Below are positions 9,172 to 18,574 of a stretch of 64,000 nucleotides of DNA, one piece after another (the stretch's first letter is position 1; each line of letters opens with the position of its first letter). Origin of the DNA: Flavobacteriaceae bacterium. Lineage in GTDB: Bacteria; Bacteroidota; Bacteroidia; Flavobacteriales; Flavobacteriaceae. The stretch lies in contig NVXD01000016.1 of the NCBI GenBank assembly GCA_002746415.1, positions 186,001 to 250,000 of the forward strand, written 5' to 3'. The notes below the pieces were generated by a model. It saw nothing but the letters and a program-made list of their open reading frames with translations, had not been told where the DNA came from and did no database searches. The translations under genes and the position numbers were made by a program.

Positions 9172-10284
9172 TTAATTTATATCCGTGCCACTTTCCAATT
9201 TTACAATATTAGCAACGATTGCATCTTTATTAATTTGATCTGGAGCCCTTTTCACGGCAATTTTTATATGCTTTAAAGCTGCTTTGTAATTGCCAACAGC
9301 TGAATATCCTCTAGCCAAGCCATAATCCACCGGCCAAGCTCCCTTATTAATTTTGGCATTTTTCTTAAATACTTCCAATGCCTTCTCTTCTTGTCCTTGA
9401 CCAATCAATTGTCTGCCATAACCATGTATCTGAAATATGGTTCCCATATCCAAAGCATCATCCATAATTGTACTGGCTTCTGTAGTTTTCCCTTGCTTTG
9501 TCAATATTTGTGCCTTTATGCTAAGGTTGTTGAAATTTTTCTGACTATAAAACTTTCCGCCAATGGCATTATTAACCCAAACTAAAGCCTCATCTAGATC
9601 TCCTCCGTTATTCTGAGAATAATTTGCTGCTTGCTCCCAGGTCTGTCGGTTAAATCCAGGTGACGCTTGCAGTTTTTGCCTGATATCTAACAAAACAATA
9701 TTGGCTACATCAATTTCTACTTTAAAAGGGATTTGTTTTTCTCCCCAGTTTAAAGCTACAACTCCTGATGTTCCGCTCACTTCATTGAATTCAAAAGTAA
9801 GTTGTTCTGTATGTGCTACTTCTTTTGTTGATACATCAACACGAAGCACATCTTCAGAAGGCTCATAAAAATAACTTCCCCAAGCGGTATTATTCTCTGA
9901 AAAAATAATGGTTGCCGTATTATTTTCATTAACAATCATATGAAGACCATATTTCCCTGCTAGTAAATCCTTTCCTTCAATTTTTACATCACTCGTAAAT
10001 TTAATGATAGTGTTCTCATTTGCTCCTGCTCTCCATGGAGATTCTTTTGCCGTTCCAAAGCCTAAATTATTCATTCCGTAGGGAACCAATTTTCCCCATA
10101 TTTCTCTATCATTTACGCTTGGTCTAGAATAAATAACAGTGATATCCGTAATTCCAATTCGCTGGAATACCTTAGCCATTTGGCTACCTCTTGGCAATTC
10201 ATTCAGTTGAGCCGTTGATTCAATAGAAAAACTTAACGTCACTAAGACGAGTGCAACTACATATTTTGTATACAATTTTTTCAT
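9172..10284 (-). CDS. DUF2911 domain protein with TPR-like C-terminus, exported
   Basis: The 370-residue product has a signal peptide (about residues 1-25). A DUF2911 domain follows (about 30-175), recognised by GSQMAKVFQRIGITDITVIYSRPSVNDREIWG, WRAGANENTIIKF and the GKYGLHMI/WGSYFYEP segments. Roughly residues 200-350 form TPR-like helical pairs (for example ALEVFKKNAKINKGAWPVDYGLARGYSAVGNYKAALKHI). The family is common in Bacteroidota and has no established function. Length and order fit known family members. The gene is monocistronic, with its own promoter and a shared terminator. Confidence 0.9.
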   Translation of the reverse strand: MKKLYTKYVVALVLVTLSFSIESTAQLNELPRGSQMAKVFQRIGITDITVIYSRPSVNDREIWGKLVPYGMNNLGFGTAKESPWRAGANENTIIKFTSDVKIEGKDLLAGKYGLHMIVNENNTATIIFSENNTAWGSYFYEPSEDVLRVDVSTKEVAHTEQLTFEFNEVSGTSGVVALNWGEKQIPFKVEIDVANIVLLDIRQKLQASPGFNRQTWEQAANYSQNNGGDLDEALVWVNNAIGGKFYSQKNFNNLSIKAQILTKQGKTTEASTIMDDALDMGTIFQIHGYGRQLIGQGQEEKALEVFKKNAKINKGAWPVDYGLARGYSAVGNYKAALKHIKIAVKRAPDQINKDAIVANIVKLESGTDIN

Positions 10285-10318
10285 GGTTCTATTTTAATGG
10301 TTTTGTCTATAAAATTAT

Positions 10319-10326
10319 CAAACCTA
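10319..10326 (-). promoter_or_regulatory. Promoter of the DUF2911 gene (TAGGTTTG)
   Basis: On the minus strand TAGGTTTG matches TAnnTTTG exactly. A TTG at 10343-10345 lies 16 bases further upstream, close to the -33/-7 spacing used by Bacteroidota sigma factors. The start codon is about 35 bases downstream. Confidence 0.55.
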
Positions 10327-10449
10327 AATGTTAAGACAGTTACAATAATGTTAAAGTTCTACACAAACATGTTAAACCACGAAGTAACATGTTCGTTGAA
10401 CATCGTAATTTAGAAGAGGGATACTACTAAGAAAGTGCCTTGTATTTTA

Positions 10450-10457
10450 TACCTTTG
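10450..10457 (+). promoter_or_regulatory. Probable leu operon -7 box TACCTTTG
   Basis: An exact TAnnTTTG match lies 72 bases before the leuC start codon, predicting a 5' leader of about 65 bases. There is no clear TTG -33 element. A short palindrome, ATGTTC-gtt-GAACAT, lies about 50 bases upstream and could be an operator. Confidence 0.5.
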
Positions 10458-10529
10458 TTAGTAATAAAAACATACTGTATTTAACTATTCTACCATATTA
10501 AAGATTAGTAAAATCAATTTGTAAAAAAC

Positions 10530-11939
10530 ATGAAAAAAACATTATTTGATAAAGTTTGGGATTCACATGTAGTGCGTCAAGTAGAAAACGGACCTGATGT
10601 CCTTTTTATTGACCGTCATTTAGTACATGAAGTTACCAGCCCCGTTGCCTTTTTAGGATTAAAAAATAGAGGTATAGGTGTATTGTACCCTGAACGTACG
10701 TTTGCCACGGCGGATCATAACACGCCAACCATAAACCAGCATTTGCCGGTTACAGATCCTTTATCGGCCAATCAGCTGAATGCCTTGGAGCAAAATGCCA
10801 AAGAGCATGGTATTAGCCATTGGGGTCTGGGACATGAAAAAAATGGAATTGTGCATGTGGTTGGTCCTGAATATGGGATCACACAACCTGGTGCGACTAT
10901 TGTTTGTGGAGATTCACACACATCCACACATGGAGCTTTTGGAGCAATAGCTTTTGGTATTGGTACCTCAGAAGTTGAGATGGTCTTATCCACACAATGT
11001 ATTATGCAGCCAAAGGCTAAAAAAATGCGAATCAATGTCAATGGCAAATTAAACTTTGCAGTTACTCCTAAGGATGTTGCCCTATATATTATTTCCAAAT
11101 TAACTACTTCTGGTGCTACTGGATATTTTGTGGAATACGCAGGTGACGTGTTTAAGAACATGAGCATGGAAGGTCGTATGACCGTTTGTAACCTTAGTAT
11201 AGAAATGGGTGCTCGTGGTGGAATGATTGCACCAGACGAAAAGACATTTGAATATATAAAAGGACGTGAGTTTACACCAAGCGGTGCTGCATGGGATAAA
11301 GCAATGACCTATTGGGAAACTTTAAAAACAGATGAAGGTGCTGAATTTGACAAGGAATTGAATTTCAATGCCTCAGATATAGAACCAATGATTACTTATG
11401 GAACCAATCCAGGAATGGGATTGGGCATTTCCCAATGTATTCCAACTGCAGGTGAAATTGATGGCGGCGAGGCTACCTATAAAAAATCCCTTGGTTATAT
11501 GGCGTTTAATGAAGGTGATGACATGATTGGGAAACCAATTGACTTTGTCTTCATTGGTAGTTGTACCAATGGTAGGATTGAAGATTTTAGAGCTTTTGCA
11601 TCTATTGTTGAAGGAAGACATAAAGCACCTAATGTTACAGCTTGGTTAGTTCCTGGCTCCCATAAAGTAGAAGCTGCAATAGCAGAAGAAGGATTATTGG
11701 ATATTTTCACTGAAGCCGGTTTTGAGCTTCGTGAACCTGGGTGTTCTGCCTGCTTGGCAATGAACGATGATAAAGTTCCTGCTGGAAAATATGCCGTAAG
11801 TACCTCTAACAGGAATTTTGAAGGAAGACAAGGACCTGGGTCAAGAACATTATTAGCCAGTCCGTTGGTGGCAGCAGCAGCAGCAGTTACAGGAAAAGTG
11901 ACAGACCCTAGAGAATTAATGGAAGAAACAGCAAACTAA
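10530..11939 (+). CDS. leuC: 3-isopropylmalate dehydratase large subunit
   Basis: The 469-residue protein is an aconitase-family large subunit of normal LeuC length. The [4Fe-4S] ligands are visible as GSCTNG near residue 345 and GCSACL near residues 404-408. [12 protein letters not shown] and QGPGSRT are also typical. With LeuD it isomerises 2-isopropylmalate to 3-isopropylmalate in leucine synthesis. It is the first gene of leuC-leuD-leuA-like-leuB; leuD follows after 25 bases. Confidence 0.98.
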   Translation: MKKTLFDKVWDSHVVRQVENGPDVLFIDRHLVHEVTSPVAFLGLKNRGIGVLYPERTFATADHNTPTINQHLPVTDPLSANQLNALEQNAKEHGISHWGLGHEKNGIVHVVGPEYGITQPGATIVCGDSHTSTHGAFGAIAFGIGTSEVEMVLSTQCIMQPKAKKMRINVNGKLNFAVTPKDVALYIISKLTTSGATGYFVEYAGDVFKNMSMEGRMTVCNLSIEMGARGGMIAPDEKTFEYIKGREFTPSGAAWDKAMTYWETLKTDEGAEFDKELNFNASDIEPMITYGTNPGMGLGISQCIPTAGEIDGGEATYKKSLGYMAFNEGDDMIGKPIDFVFIGSCTNGRIEDFRAFASIVEGRHKAPNVTAWLVPGSHKVEAAIAEEGLLDIFTEAGFELREPGCSACLAMNDDKVPAGKYAVSTSNRNFEGRQGPGSRTLLASPLVAAAAAVTGKVTDPRELMEETAN

Positions 11940-11964
11940 AACAAATACCGAAAAGCATAGAAAA

Positions 11965-12561
11965 ATGGCATACGATAAATTCGATATACTAACAAGCAGT
12001 GCAGTTCCACTTCCAATAGAGAATGTGGATACAGACCAAATTATTCCTGCAAGGTTTTTAAAAGCAACGGAGCGTAAAGGGTTTGGAGAAAATTTATTTA
12101 GAGATTGGAGATATAATAATGATGGTTCTCCAAAATCAGATTTTGTGTTAAACAACCCTATATACAGTGGCCAAATATTAGTTGGTGAAAAGAACTTTGG
12201 TTCTGGTTCCTCTAGAGAGCACGCTGCTTGGGCCGTTTATGATTACGGTTTTAGATGCGTGATATCCAGCTTTTTTGCTGATATTTTTAAGGGCAATTGC
12301 CTTAATGTTGGCGTGCTTCCCGTACAGGTAAGTTCAGCGTTTTCAGATAAAATATTCGCTGCAATTGACGAGGATCCAAAAACTGAATTAACGGTAAACT
12401 TAAATGATCAAACCGTTACCATTGTATCTAGTGGGGAACAAGAAACTTTTGATATCAATGAATACAAAAAGAACAACCTACTCAACGGCTTTGATGATAT
12501 TGATTATTTATTGAATATTAAAAAAGAGGTTCAGGATTTTGCCCAGAATACACCGCTTTAA
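11965..12561 (+). CDS. leuD: 3-isopropylmalate dehydratase small subunit
   Basis: The 198-residue swivel-domain protein carries VDTDQIIPARFL near residue 20 and GSGSSREHAAWA near residue 72, both diagnostic for LeuD. It completes the isopropylmalate isomerase with LeuC, encoded just upstream. A gap of about 100 bases separates it from the next gene. I see no terminator there, so the operon probably continues. Confidence 0.98.
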   Translation: MAYDKFDILTSSAVPLPIENVDTDQIIPARFLKATERKGFGENLFRDWRYNNDGSPKSDFVLNNPIYSGQILVGEKNFGSGSSREHAAWAVYDYGFRCVISSFFADIFKGNCLNVGVLPVQVSSAFSDKIFAAIDEDPKTELTVNLNDQTVTIVSSGEQETFDINEYKKNNLLNGFDDIDYLLNIKKEVQDFAQNTPL

Positions 12562-12659
12562 ATTTTTGCAAGAATAGTTTAATCCTAAAATGTCTTAGCG
12601 TATATTTCAGGGATGTTATGGAATAACATAAATAGCCTTTGTATTTGTATTTTTTGAAG

Positions 12660-14174
12660 ATGAAAAAAAGAATTGAAATAATGGACACGACCCTCAGGGA
12701 TGGCGAACAGACCTCCTCGGTGTCCTTTTCTGCTTTAGAGAAACTAACTCTGGCCAAATTACTTTTAGACGAACTAAAAGTAGACCGAATTGAAGTAGCT
12801 TCAGCTAGAGTCTCAGAAGGTGAGTTCCAAGCAGTAAAAAACATTACTGAATGGGCAACAACCCAAGGATACTTGGACCGCATTGAAGTCTTGACATTTG
12901 TAGATGGTGGGGTTTCTTTAAAATGGATGGAAGATGCTGGTGCAAAAGTTCAAAATTTACTTACAAAAGGTTCCCTAAACCATTTAACTCATCAACTTAA
13001 AAAAACACCCGAACAACATTTTAAAGCTATAGCAAAAAATGTTGTTGATGCAAAAAAAATTGGAATAGAGACCAATATATATTTAGAGGATTGGAGTAAT
13101 GGAATGAGAAATTCTCCTGAGTATGTTTTTCAATACTTGGATTTCATGTCCACCTTACCTATTACCCGTATAATGCTTCCCGACACCCTTGGTGTTTTAA
13201 CGCATACTGAAACGTATAGCTTTGTATCTCAAATTGTTGAAAGATATCCAGATATTCATTTTGATTTTCACGGTCACAATGATTATGATTTAAGCGTTGC
13301 CAATGTTATGGAGGCACTTAAAGCGGGCTGTCACGGATTGCACTTAACTGTTAACGGCATGGGAGAAAGAGCAGGTAATGCCCCCCTAGCAAGTGTCGTT
13401 GCCGTGATTAATGATTTTTTACCTGAAATTGAAATATCAGTGAATGAATCTTCTTTGTTTAAGGTGAGTAAATTGGTTTCAACTTTTACAGGTTTTGGCA
13501 TCCCTGCTAACAAACCCATAGTTGGCGACAATGTTTTTACTCAGACTGCTGGAATACATGCAGATGGAGATAGCAAAAAGAATCTTTACTTTAATGATTT
13601 ATTACCTGAACGATTTGGTAGAAAGCGTAAATATGCATTAGGAAAAACCTCCGGAAAAGCCAATATTTTAAAGAATCTTCAAGAACTAGGTCTTACCCTT
13701 AATGATGAAGAATTAAAAAAGGTAACACTACGCATCATTGAGCTTGGGGACAAAAAAGAAAAGGTGACCAAGGAAGATTTGCCATACATTATTTCTGATG
13801 TATTGGACAGTGATTCCTACCAACAAAAAGTATTAGTAAAAGCATACGTGCTTACTCATTCCAAGGGATTAAAACCATCCACCTCTGTTTCCGTTGAAAT
13901 TGATGGTGAATCATTTGAGGAAAATGCACATGGAGATGGTCAATTTGATGCTTTTATGAATGCATTGAAAAAAGTATACAAAACAAAAAAAATACAATTG
14001 CCCAATCTAATAGATTATGCAGTACGAATTCCTCCGGGAAGTCATTCTGATGCCCTATGTGAAACTATTATTACATGGGAAAGAGAAGGAAAAGATTTTA
14101 CTACAAGAGGTTTAGATTCTGACCAAACGGTTTCAGCAATCAAAGCCACAGAAAAAATGCTTAACATTATATAA
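12660..14174 (+). CDS. leuA: 2-isopropylmalate synthase-like enzyme (HMGL domain plus LeuA regulatory domain)
   Basis: The 504-residue protein has an HMGL-like TIM barrel with DTTLRDGEQT at residues 9-18, the metal motif HGHND near residue 203 and NGMGERAGNAPL. A linker and a LeuA-type allosteric domain (about residues 365-504, with PPGSHSDAL) follow. The position between leuD and leuB argues for the committed leucine step, condensing 2-oxoisovalerate with acetyl-CoA. The related citramalate synthases share this layout. Because ilvA supplies 2-oxobutanoate from threonine elsewhere in the window, isopropylmalate synthase is the better guess, though specificity is unproven. The start is ATG 12660, not the upstream TTG. 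Confidence 0.85.
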   Translation: MKKRIEIMDTTLRDGEQTSSVSFSALEKLTLAKLLLDELKVDRIEVASARVSEGEFQAVKNITEWATTQGYLDRIEVLTFVDGGVSLKWMEDAGAKVQNLLTKGSLNHLTHQLKKTPEQHFKAIAKNVVDAKKIGIETNIYLEDWSNGMRNSPEYVFQYLDFMSTLPITRIMLPDTLGVLTHTETYSFVSQIVERYPDIHFDFHGHNDYDLSVANVMEALKAGCHGLHLTVNGMGERAGNAPLASVVAVINDFLPEIEISVNESSLFKVSKLVSTFTGFGIPANKPIVGDNVFTQTAGIHADGDSKKNLYFNDLLPERFGRKRKYALGKTSGKANILKNLQELGLTLNDEELKKVTLRIIELGDKKEKVTKEDLPYIISDVLDSDSYQQKVLVKAYVLTHSKGLKPSTSVSVEIDGESFEENAHGDGQFDAFMNALKKVYKTKKIQLPNLIDYAVRIPPGSHSDALCETIITWEREGKDFTTRGLDSDQTVSAIKATEKMLNII

Positions 14175-14196
14175 TTATACACACAAAATATTTTAG

Positions 14197-15252
14197 ATGA
14201 AATTAAACATAGCCTTATTAGCCGGAGATGGTATTGGTCCAGAAGTTATAGACCAAGCCGTTAAAGTTTCAGATGCAATAGCTAAAAAATACGACCATGA
14301 AATTACTTGGACACCTGCATTAACAGGGGCTGCGGCTATTGATGCTGTTGGAGAACCATATCCAGATGAAACACATGAAATTTGCTTAGCAGCTGATGCG
14401 GTCCTTTTTGGTGCTATTGGTCATCCACGTTATGACAATGACCCATCGGCCAAAGTACGTCCAGAACAAGGGTTGTTAAAAATGCGTCAGAAATTAGGGT
14501 TGTTTGCTAATGTTAGACCAACCTTTACCTTTCCTTCTTTAATCGATAAATCGCCATTAAAAAGAGAACGCATTGAAGGCACTGATCTTATTATCCTTAG
14601 GGAACTAACTGGAGGTGTCTATTTTGGTGAAAGAGGTAGAAAAGATAACGGAAATACCGCTTTTGACACCATGACCTATACTAGACACGAGATACAGCGA
14701 TTGGCGAAAAAAGGATTTGAGTTAGCCATGACACGCTCAAAGAAACTATGTTGTGTAGATAAAGCCAATGTATTGGAATCTTCCCGTTTATGGAGAGAAA
14801 CCGTACAAGCTATGGAAAAGGATTATCCAGAAGTAGAAGTGTCTTATGAATTTGTTGATGCTGTAGCCATGCGCTTGGTCCAATGGCCAAGTTCTTATGA
14901 TGTCATGATTACGGAAAATCTTTTTGGAGACATTCTAACAGATGAAGCTTCTGTTATTTCTGGATCAATGGGATTAATGCCATCAGCCTCTGTGGGTGAA
15001 GAAAATAGGTTATATGAACCTATTCACGGTTCTTACCCGCAAGCAGCAGGTAAAGACATTGCCAACCCATTGGCAACCGTATTGTCAGCAGCAATTATGT
15101 TTGAAGATTTTGGTTTAACTGAGGAAGCTCAAGAAATAAGAGCTGTTGTAAATAAATCATTAGAAGAGGGTATCGTTACTGAGGATCTGTCTGAAGGTGA
15201 AAAAGCATATAAAACCAGTGAAGTTGGAGACTGGTTGGCAGCGAACATATAA
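14197..15252 (+). CDS. leuB: 3-isopropylmalate dehydrogenase
   Basis: The 351-residue enzyme shows GDGIGPEV at the N-terminus, RELTGGVYFGERG in the substrate loop and the family signature ITENLFGDILTDEASVISGSMG. It oxidises and decarboxylates 3-isopropylmalate to 2-oxoisocaproate using NAD. Length and motifs are normal. It is the last gene of the leu operon, which closes with a strong hairpin about 65 bases downstream. Confidence 0.98.
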   Translation: MKLNIALLAGDGIGPEVIDQAVKVSDAIAKKYDHEITWTPALTGAAAIDAVGEPYPDETHEICLAADAVLFGAIGHPRYDNDPSAKVRPEQGLLKMRQKLGLFANVRPTFTFPSLIDKSPLKRERIEGTDLIILRELTGGVYFGERGRKDNGNTAFDTMTYTRHEIQRLAKKGFELAMTRSKKLCCVDKANVLESSRLWRETVQAMEKDYPEVEVSYEFVDAVAMRLVQWPSSYDVMITENLFGDILTDEASVISGSMGLMPSASVGEENRLYEPIHGSYPQAAGKDIANPLATVLSAAIMFEDFGLTEEAQEIRAVVNKSLEEGIVTEDLSEGEKAYKTSEVGDWLAANI

Positions 15253-15315
15253 TATACATTGTAAAAATGTATCCTATTCTTAACTAGAATCTAGGAATAA
15301 ACAACTATCAAATTT

Positions 15316-15349
15316 AAAGCCCCAGGGACAATTGTTCTTGGGGCTTTTT
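15316..15349. terminator. Intrinsic terminator of the leu operon
   Basis: AAAGCCCCAGG (15316-15326) pairs with CTTGGGGCTTT (15337-15347) with one G-T wobble, followed by TT. The GC core and the T run after it fit termination of the leu transcript. Confidence 0.85.
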
Positions 15350-15514
15350 ATGTCTAACAACTTAAGTAATAAATACCTGGGTACTAAAACGTGAAAGGCA
15401 TTTCTTCAAAAAAACACCTTTTTAAAATACTACACTTCATTATATTCCGTTACAATATATACTGTAATCTTTTTCCTACTATATACGTGGCCATTAACCC
15501 TTAAAAATTAAATT

Positions 15515-16642
15515 ATGGAAATTTATCAAAAAAAAATTCTTGCCCTAGAAGACATGAAGCAAATAGATGTTTCATTTACCCCTGATGTTTTTTTCCTTTT
15601 CGCTTCTCCAACTTTTCCAAAAACTCAAGAGTTTTTAGAACAACTACGTGGGAAATTTAAAAAGTCTATTTTTATTGGGTGTTCAACTGCTGGTGAAATC
15701 ATAGGTAATCAAGTTCTAGATTCTTCCATTGCACTCACTGCTGTTAGGTTTGAAAAAACAAAAATTAAGATTACAGAGGTAGATTTAGCTACTTATAATT
15801 TAGATAGCAATAAAGCGGGCAGTAAAATCAGCGAACAATTAGCCGGTGAAGACTTGCGCCACATATTTGTTCTCAGCGATGGTCTCATTGTTAACGGGGC
15901 CGAATTAGTCAAAGGATTGCATTCCACCATAGATAAATCTGTAAGTATCACTGGAGGCTTAGCAGGAGATGGTTCCAACTTTGAAAACACTTTTATCATT
16001 CACAATGACAAAATAGAATCCAAAAAAATCATTGCCCTTGGTCTTTATGGCAAGGATTTAAAAATTGGATACGCTTCTAAAGGAGGTTGGGATTCTTTTG
16101 GTTTGGAACGCAAAGTAACAAAATCAGAAAACAACATATTATACGAATTAGACAATCAACCGGCATTAGACCTTTATAAATCCTATTTGGGCGATAAGGC
16201 TAAAGATTTGCCTGGTTCTGGCTTGCTATTCCCATTGAGTATGCGGGATGAAGACAATAAAATTCCAGTGGTAAGAACAATTTTGGCCGTAGATGAGGAA
16301 AAGAAAAGTCTCACTTTTGCCGGTAACATTCCACAAGGATCTTATGTAAGGTTAATGAAAGCCAATATAGATCGCATCATCAATGGTGCAGAGCAATCGG
16401 CGCAAATTACAAGAGATAATATTGAAGAAGAACACCAACTGGCATTTCTCATCAGCTGCGTAGGCAGGAGATTGGTAATGAAGCAATTGGTAGAAGAAGA
16501 GGTTGAAGCTGTAAATGAGGTCCTTGGTGAAAATATTTATACCACAGGGTTTTATTCTTACGGAGAAATTGCTCCCTTTGATAAATTTTCTCCTTGTGCA
16601 CTGCATAATCAAACTATGACCATAACAACTTTTGCAGAATAA
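15515..16642 (+). CDS. FIST domain sensory protein
   Basis: The 375-residue soluble protein matches the FIST family. The FIST N part (about residues 25-215) has FIGCSTAGEI and the VSITGGLAGDG segment. The FIST C part (about 225-360) includes VRTILAVDEEKKSLTFAGNIPQGSYVRLM and FYSYGEIAPF. FIST domains are thought to bind small ligands such as amino acids and commonly act with kinases. The hybrid histidine kinase immediately downstream and the leu operon upstream make a nutrient-sensing role plausible but unproven. There is no signal peptide or membrane segment. Confidence 0.92.
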   Translation: MEIYQKKILALEDMKQIDVSFTPDVFFLFASPTFPKTQEFLEQLRGKFKKSIFIGCSTAGEIIGNQVLDSSIALTAVRFEKTKIKITEVDLATYNLDSNKAGSKISEQLAGEDLRHIFVLSDGLIVNGAELVKGLHSTIDKSVSITGGLAGDGSNFENTFIIHNDKIESKKIIALGLYGKDLKIGYASKGGWDSFGLERKVTKSENNILYELDNQPALDLYKSYLGDKAKDLPGSGLLFPLSMRDEDNKIPVVRTILAVDEEKKSLTFAGNIPQGSYVRLMKANIDRIINGAEQSAQITRDNIEEEHQLAFLISCVGRRLVMKQLVEEEVEAVNEVLGENIYTTGFYSYGEIAPFDKFSPCALHNQTMTITTFAE

Positions 16643-16750
16643 ATAAAGTAGACAGCCTATTAAATGGAGTAATTGCCCATTTAATAGGTTTTTTACTAGT
16701 GCATTATATAACCCAAACATGATCTTAACAATTTTTGCAGAATGAATAAA
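16623..16750. repeat. 25-bp direct repeat flanking the FIST terminator
   Basis: Bases 16623-16647 (end of the FIST gene) and 16726-16750 (start of the kinase gene) agree at 23 of 25 positions, sharing the TTTGCAGAAT core and ATAAA. They bracket the terminator hairpin, as if about 103 bases had been duplicated or inserted. Confidence 0.6.
16656..16694 (+). terminator. Intrinsic terminator after the FIST gene
   Basis: CCTATTAAATGG (16656-16667) pairs perfectly with CCATTTAATAGG (16677-16688) and is followed by a run of six T. It should end or attenuate FIST transcripts before the kinase gene, which starts about 50 bases later. Confidence 0.9.
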
Positions 16751-18472
16751 TTACATAGATTATTAAAGCGTCAGCTAATAAAGGCTGGAATAGACAAGTT
16801 GGAGCAAGACGGTATGGCTCAATTAATAAAGCAAGTCAATGAGGCCTATGTTGCTTTTGATAGTGATTTAGAGCAGGTTGAAACCGTTTTAGAAAAAAGC
16901 TCCCAAGAATTGTTCCAAGCCAACCAACAATTAAAATCTAATGTTGAGACCATAACAAGTCAATTATCCAAAGTAGCCGGAAACATAAAGGATGTGATTT
17001 TTGAAATGGATTTGAAAGGAAAATGGTCCTACCTTAATCCTGCTTGGGAAAAACTTACTGGCCTTAAGATAAAGGATACCATTGGAAAATCATATCACCT
17101 GTTTCTAAAAGATGAATTTGGACAGTCAATGAAAGAATTAGTCGATTTAGACAACCCTGCTTTAAACACTTTTAGCAAAAACATTAAATGCACCCTTCCT
17201 GATGGCTCAAAAAAATGGTTTGATTTCTCCATTAAAGTAATAAATACAGAAGATGGAGATGCAGAAGGATACATAGGAACCATTGTTGATATAAGCGATC
17301 TAATTGAAGCCAAAGAGAAAGAAACCAAAGCCAACAAAGCAAAAGATGAGTTTCTGTCCACTATGTCGCATGAAATAAGGACTCCGCTTAATGCCGTAAT
17401 TGGCATTAGCCACCTCTTATTGTTGGAAGACCCCAAAAAAGAACAATTAGAAAACATGAATGCCTTAAAGTATTCATCCGAGCATCTCTTAGGTCTAGTA
17501 ACTGATATTTTAGATTTTAATAAAATAGCATCAGGATTATTAGAGTTAGAGGAAACAGATTTTAGTCTAGAGCATACACTTACAGGTCTCCATAGTATTT
17601 TTCAAAATAAAGCCAAGGAAAAAGGCATTAATTTTGTTATTAAAAAGGATAGTTCCCTCCCTGTAATGTTAATTGGCGACAGCATCCGTGTTTCTCAAAT
17701 TTTAACCAATCTTATTGGCAATGCTATTAAGTTTACTGAAGAAGGAAAAGTAGTTTTGGATATAGAAGTGGCGGCAGAAACGGAAGATGCCATTATCATA
17801 GAATTTGCAATACAAGATACGGGTATCGGTATCCCTAAAGATAAAATAGAAAGAGTATTTCAATCTTTTGCCCAAGCCAATTCTGACACTACTAGAAAAT
17901 ATGGAGGTTCAGGATTAGGGCTTTCCATCTGTAAACAGCTATTAGAGCTTATGGACAGTGATCTTAAACTGGAAACTGAAGTAGGAAAAGGGTCTTGTTT
18001 TAGCTTTCTATTAAACTTCAAAAAGAGTGATGAAGAGGTATTACAAAATGAAGATTATTTAAATATAGAAGCTCAAGATAATTTAAAAGGAGTGAAAATT
18101 CTTGTTGCAGAAGACAATCAATTAAACACCATGGTCATAGAGAAATTCTTTGAGAAATGGCAAATTGATCTTGATCTTGCAGAAAATGGTCTTGTTGCCT
18201 TAAACAAATCCATAGCCAATACCTATGATTTGATTTTAATGGATTTACAAATGCCTGTCATGAATGGTTTTGATTCATGCAAGGCCATTAGAGAGTCTAA
18301 TAACGCCTTGAACAATGAAATGCCAATATATGCATTATCTGCTTCTACGGGCGTAAACATTAAAACTGAAATTGCAAAGTATGGAATGAATGGACTTATC
18401 CATAAGCCCTTTAATCCTAACGAATTGTATAGAATCCTATCCAAAATAGTGCAAAAAGAACTTACCACGTAA
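16742..18472 (+). CDS. Hybrid PAS sensor histidine kinase/response regulator
   Basis: The 576-residue soluble protein has an N-terminal helical region (about residues 1-75) and a PAS domain (about 80-190, with IKDVIFEMDLKGKWSYLNPAWEKLTG). A HisKA box follows, with the phospho-accepting His in MSHEIRTP near residue 210. The HATPase domain has N, G1 and G2 boxes (ILTNLIGNAIKFTEEG, DTGIGI, GGSGLGLSI). A C-terminal receiver domain contains VAEDN and the phospho-Asp in LILMDLQMPVMNG near residue 500. There is no membrane segment, so the input is probably cytoplasmic, most simply the FIST protein encoded upstream. There is no DNA-binding output domain. Confidence 0.95.
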   Translation: MNKLHRLLKRQLIKAGIDKLEQDGMAQLIKQVNEAYVAFDSDLEQVETVLEKSSQELFQANQQLKSNVETITSQLSKVAGNIKDVIFEMDLKGKWSYLNPAWEKLTGLKIKDTIGKSYHLFLKDEFGQSMKELVDLDNPALNTFSKNIKCTLPDGSKKWFDFSIKVINTEDGDAEGYIGTIVDISDLIEAKEKETKANKAKDEFLSTMSHEIRTPLNAVIGISHLLLLEDPKKEQLENMNALKYSSEHLLGLVTDILDFNKIASGLLELEETDFSLEHTLTGLHSIFQNKAKEKGINFVIKKDSSLPVMLIGDSIRVSQILTNLIGNAIKFTEEGKVVLDIEVAAETEDAIIIEFAIQDTGIGIPKDKIERVFQSFAQANSDTTRKYGGSGLGLSICKQLLELMDSDLKLETEVGKGSCFSFLLNFKKSDEEVLQNEDYLNIEAQDNLKGVKILVAEDNQLNTMVIEKFFEKWQIDLDLAENGLVALNKSIANTYDLILMDLQMPVMNGFDSCKAIRESNNALNNEMPIYALSASTGVNIKTEIAKYGMNGLIHKPFNPNELYRILSKIVQKELTT

Positions 18473-18501
18473 AACTGCCGCAATACAGTTTTACAAAAAA
18501 G

Positions 18502-18530
18502 GCCCCTGATGTTTGGACAGGGGCTTTTTT
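18502..18530 (+). terminator. Intrinsic terminator after the hybrid kinase
   Basis: GCCCCTG (18502-18508) pairs with CAGGGGC (18518-18524), preceded by an A run and followed by six T. It sits between the convergent kinase and gapN genes and could work in both directions. Confidence 0.9.
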
Positions 18531-18574
18531 ATTTTGAATCCGTTCATTTTAGGAAAGACTTCTGAGGAGTATGC

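Noticed and set aside
10369-10413. Possible leu leader peptide MLNHEVTCSLNIVI upstream of leuC
   Set aside because: It contains Leu, Ile and Val, but the best promoter box (10450) lies downstream of it and there is no terminator/antiterminator pair before leuC.
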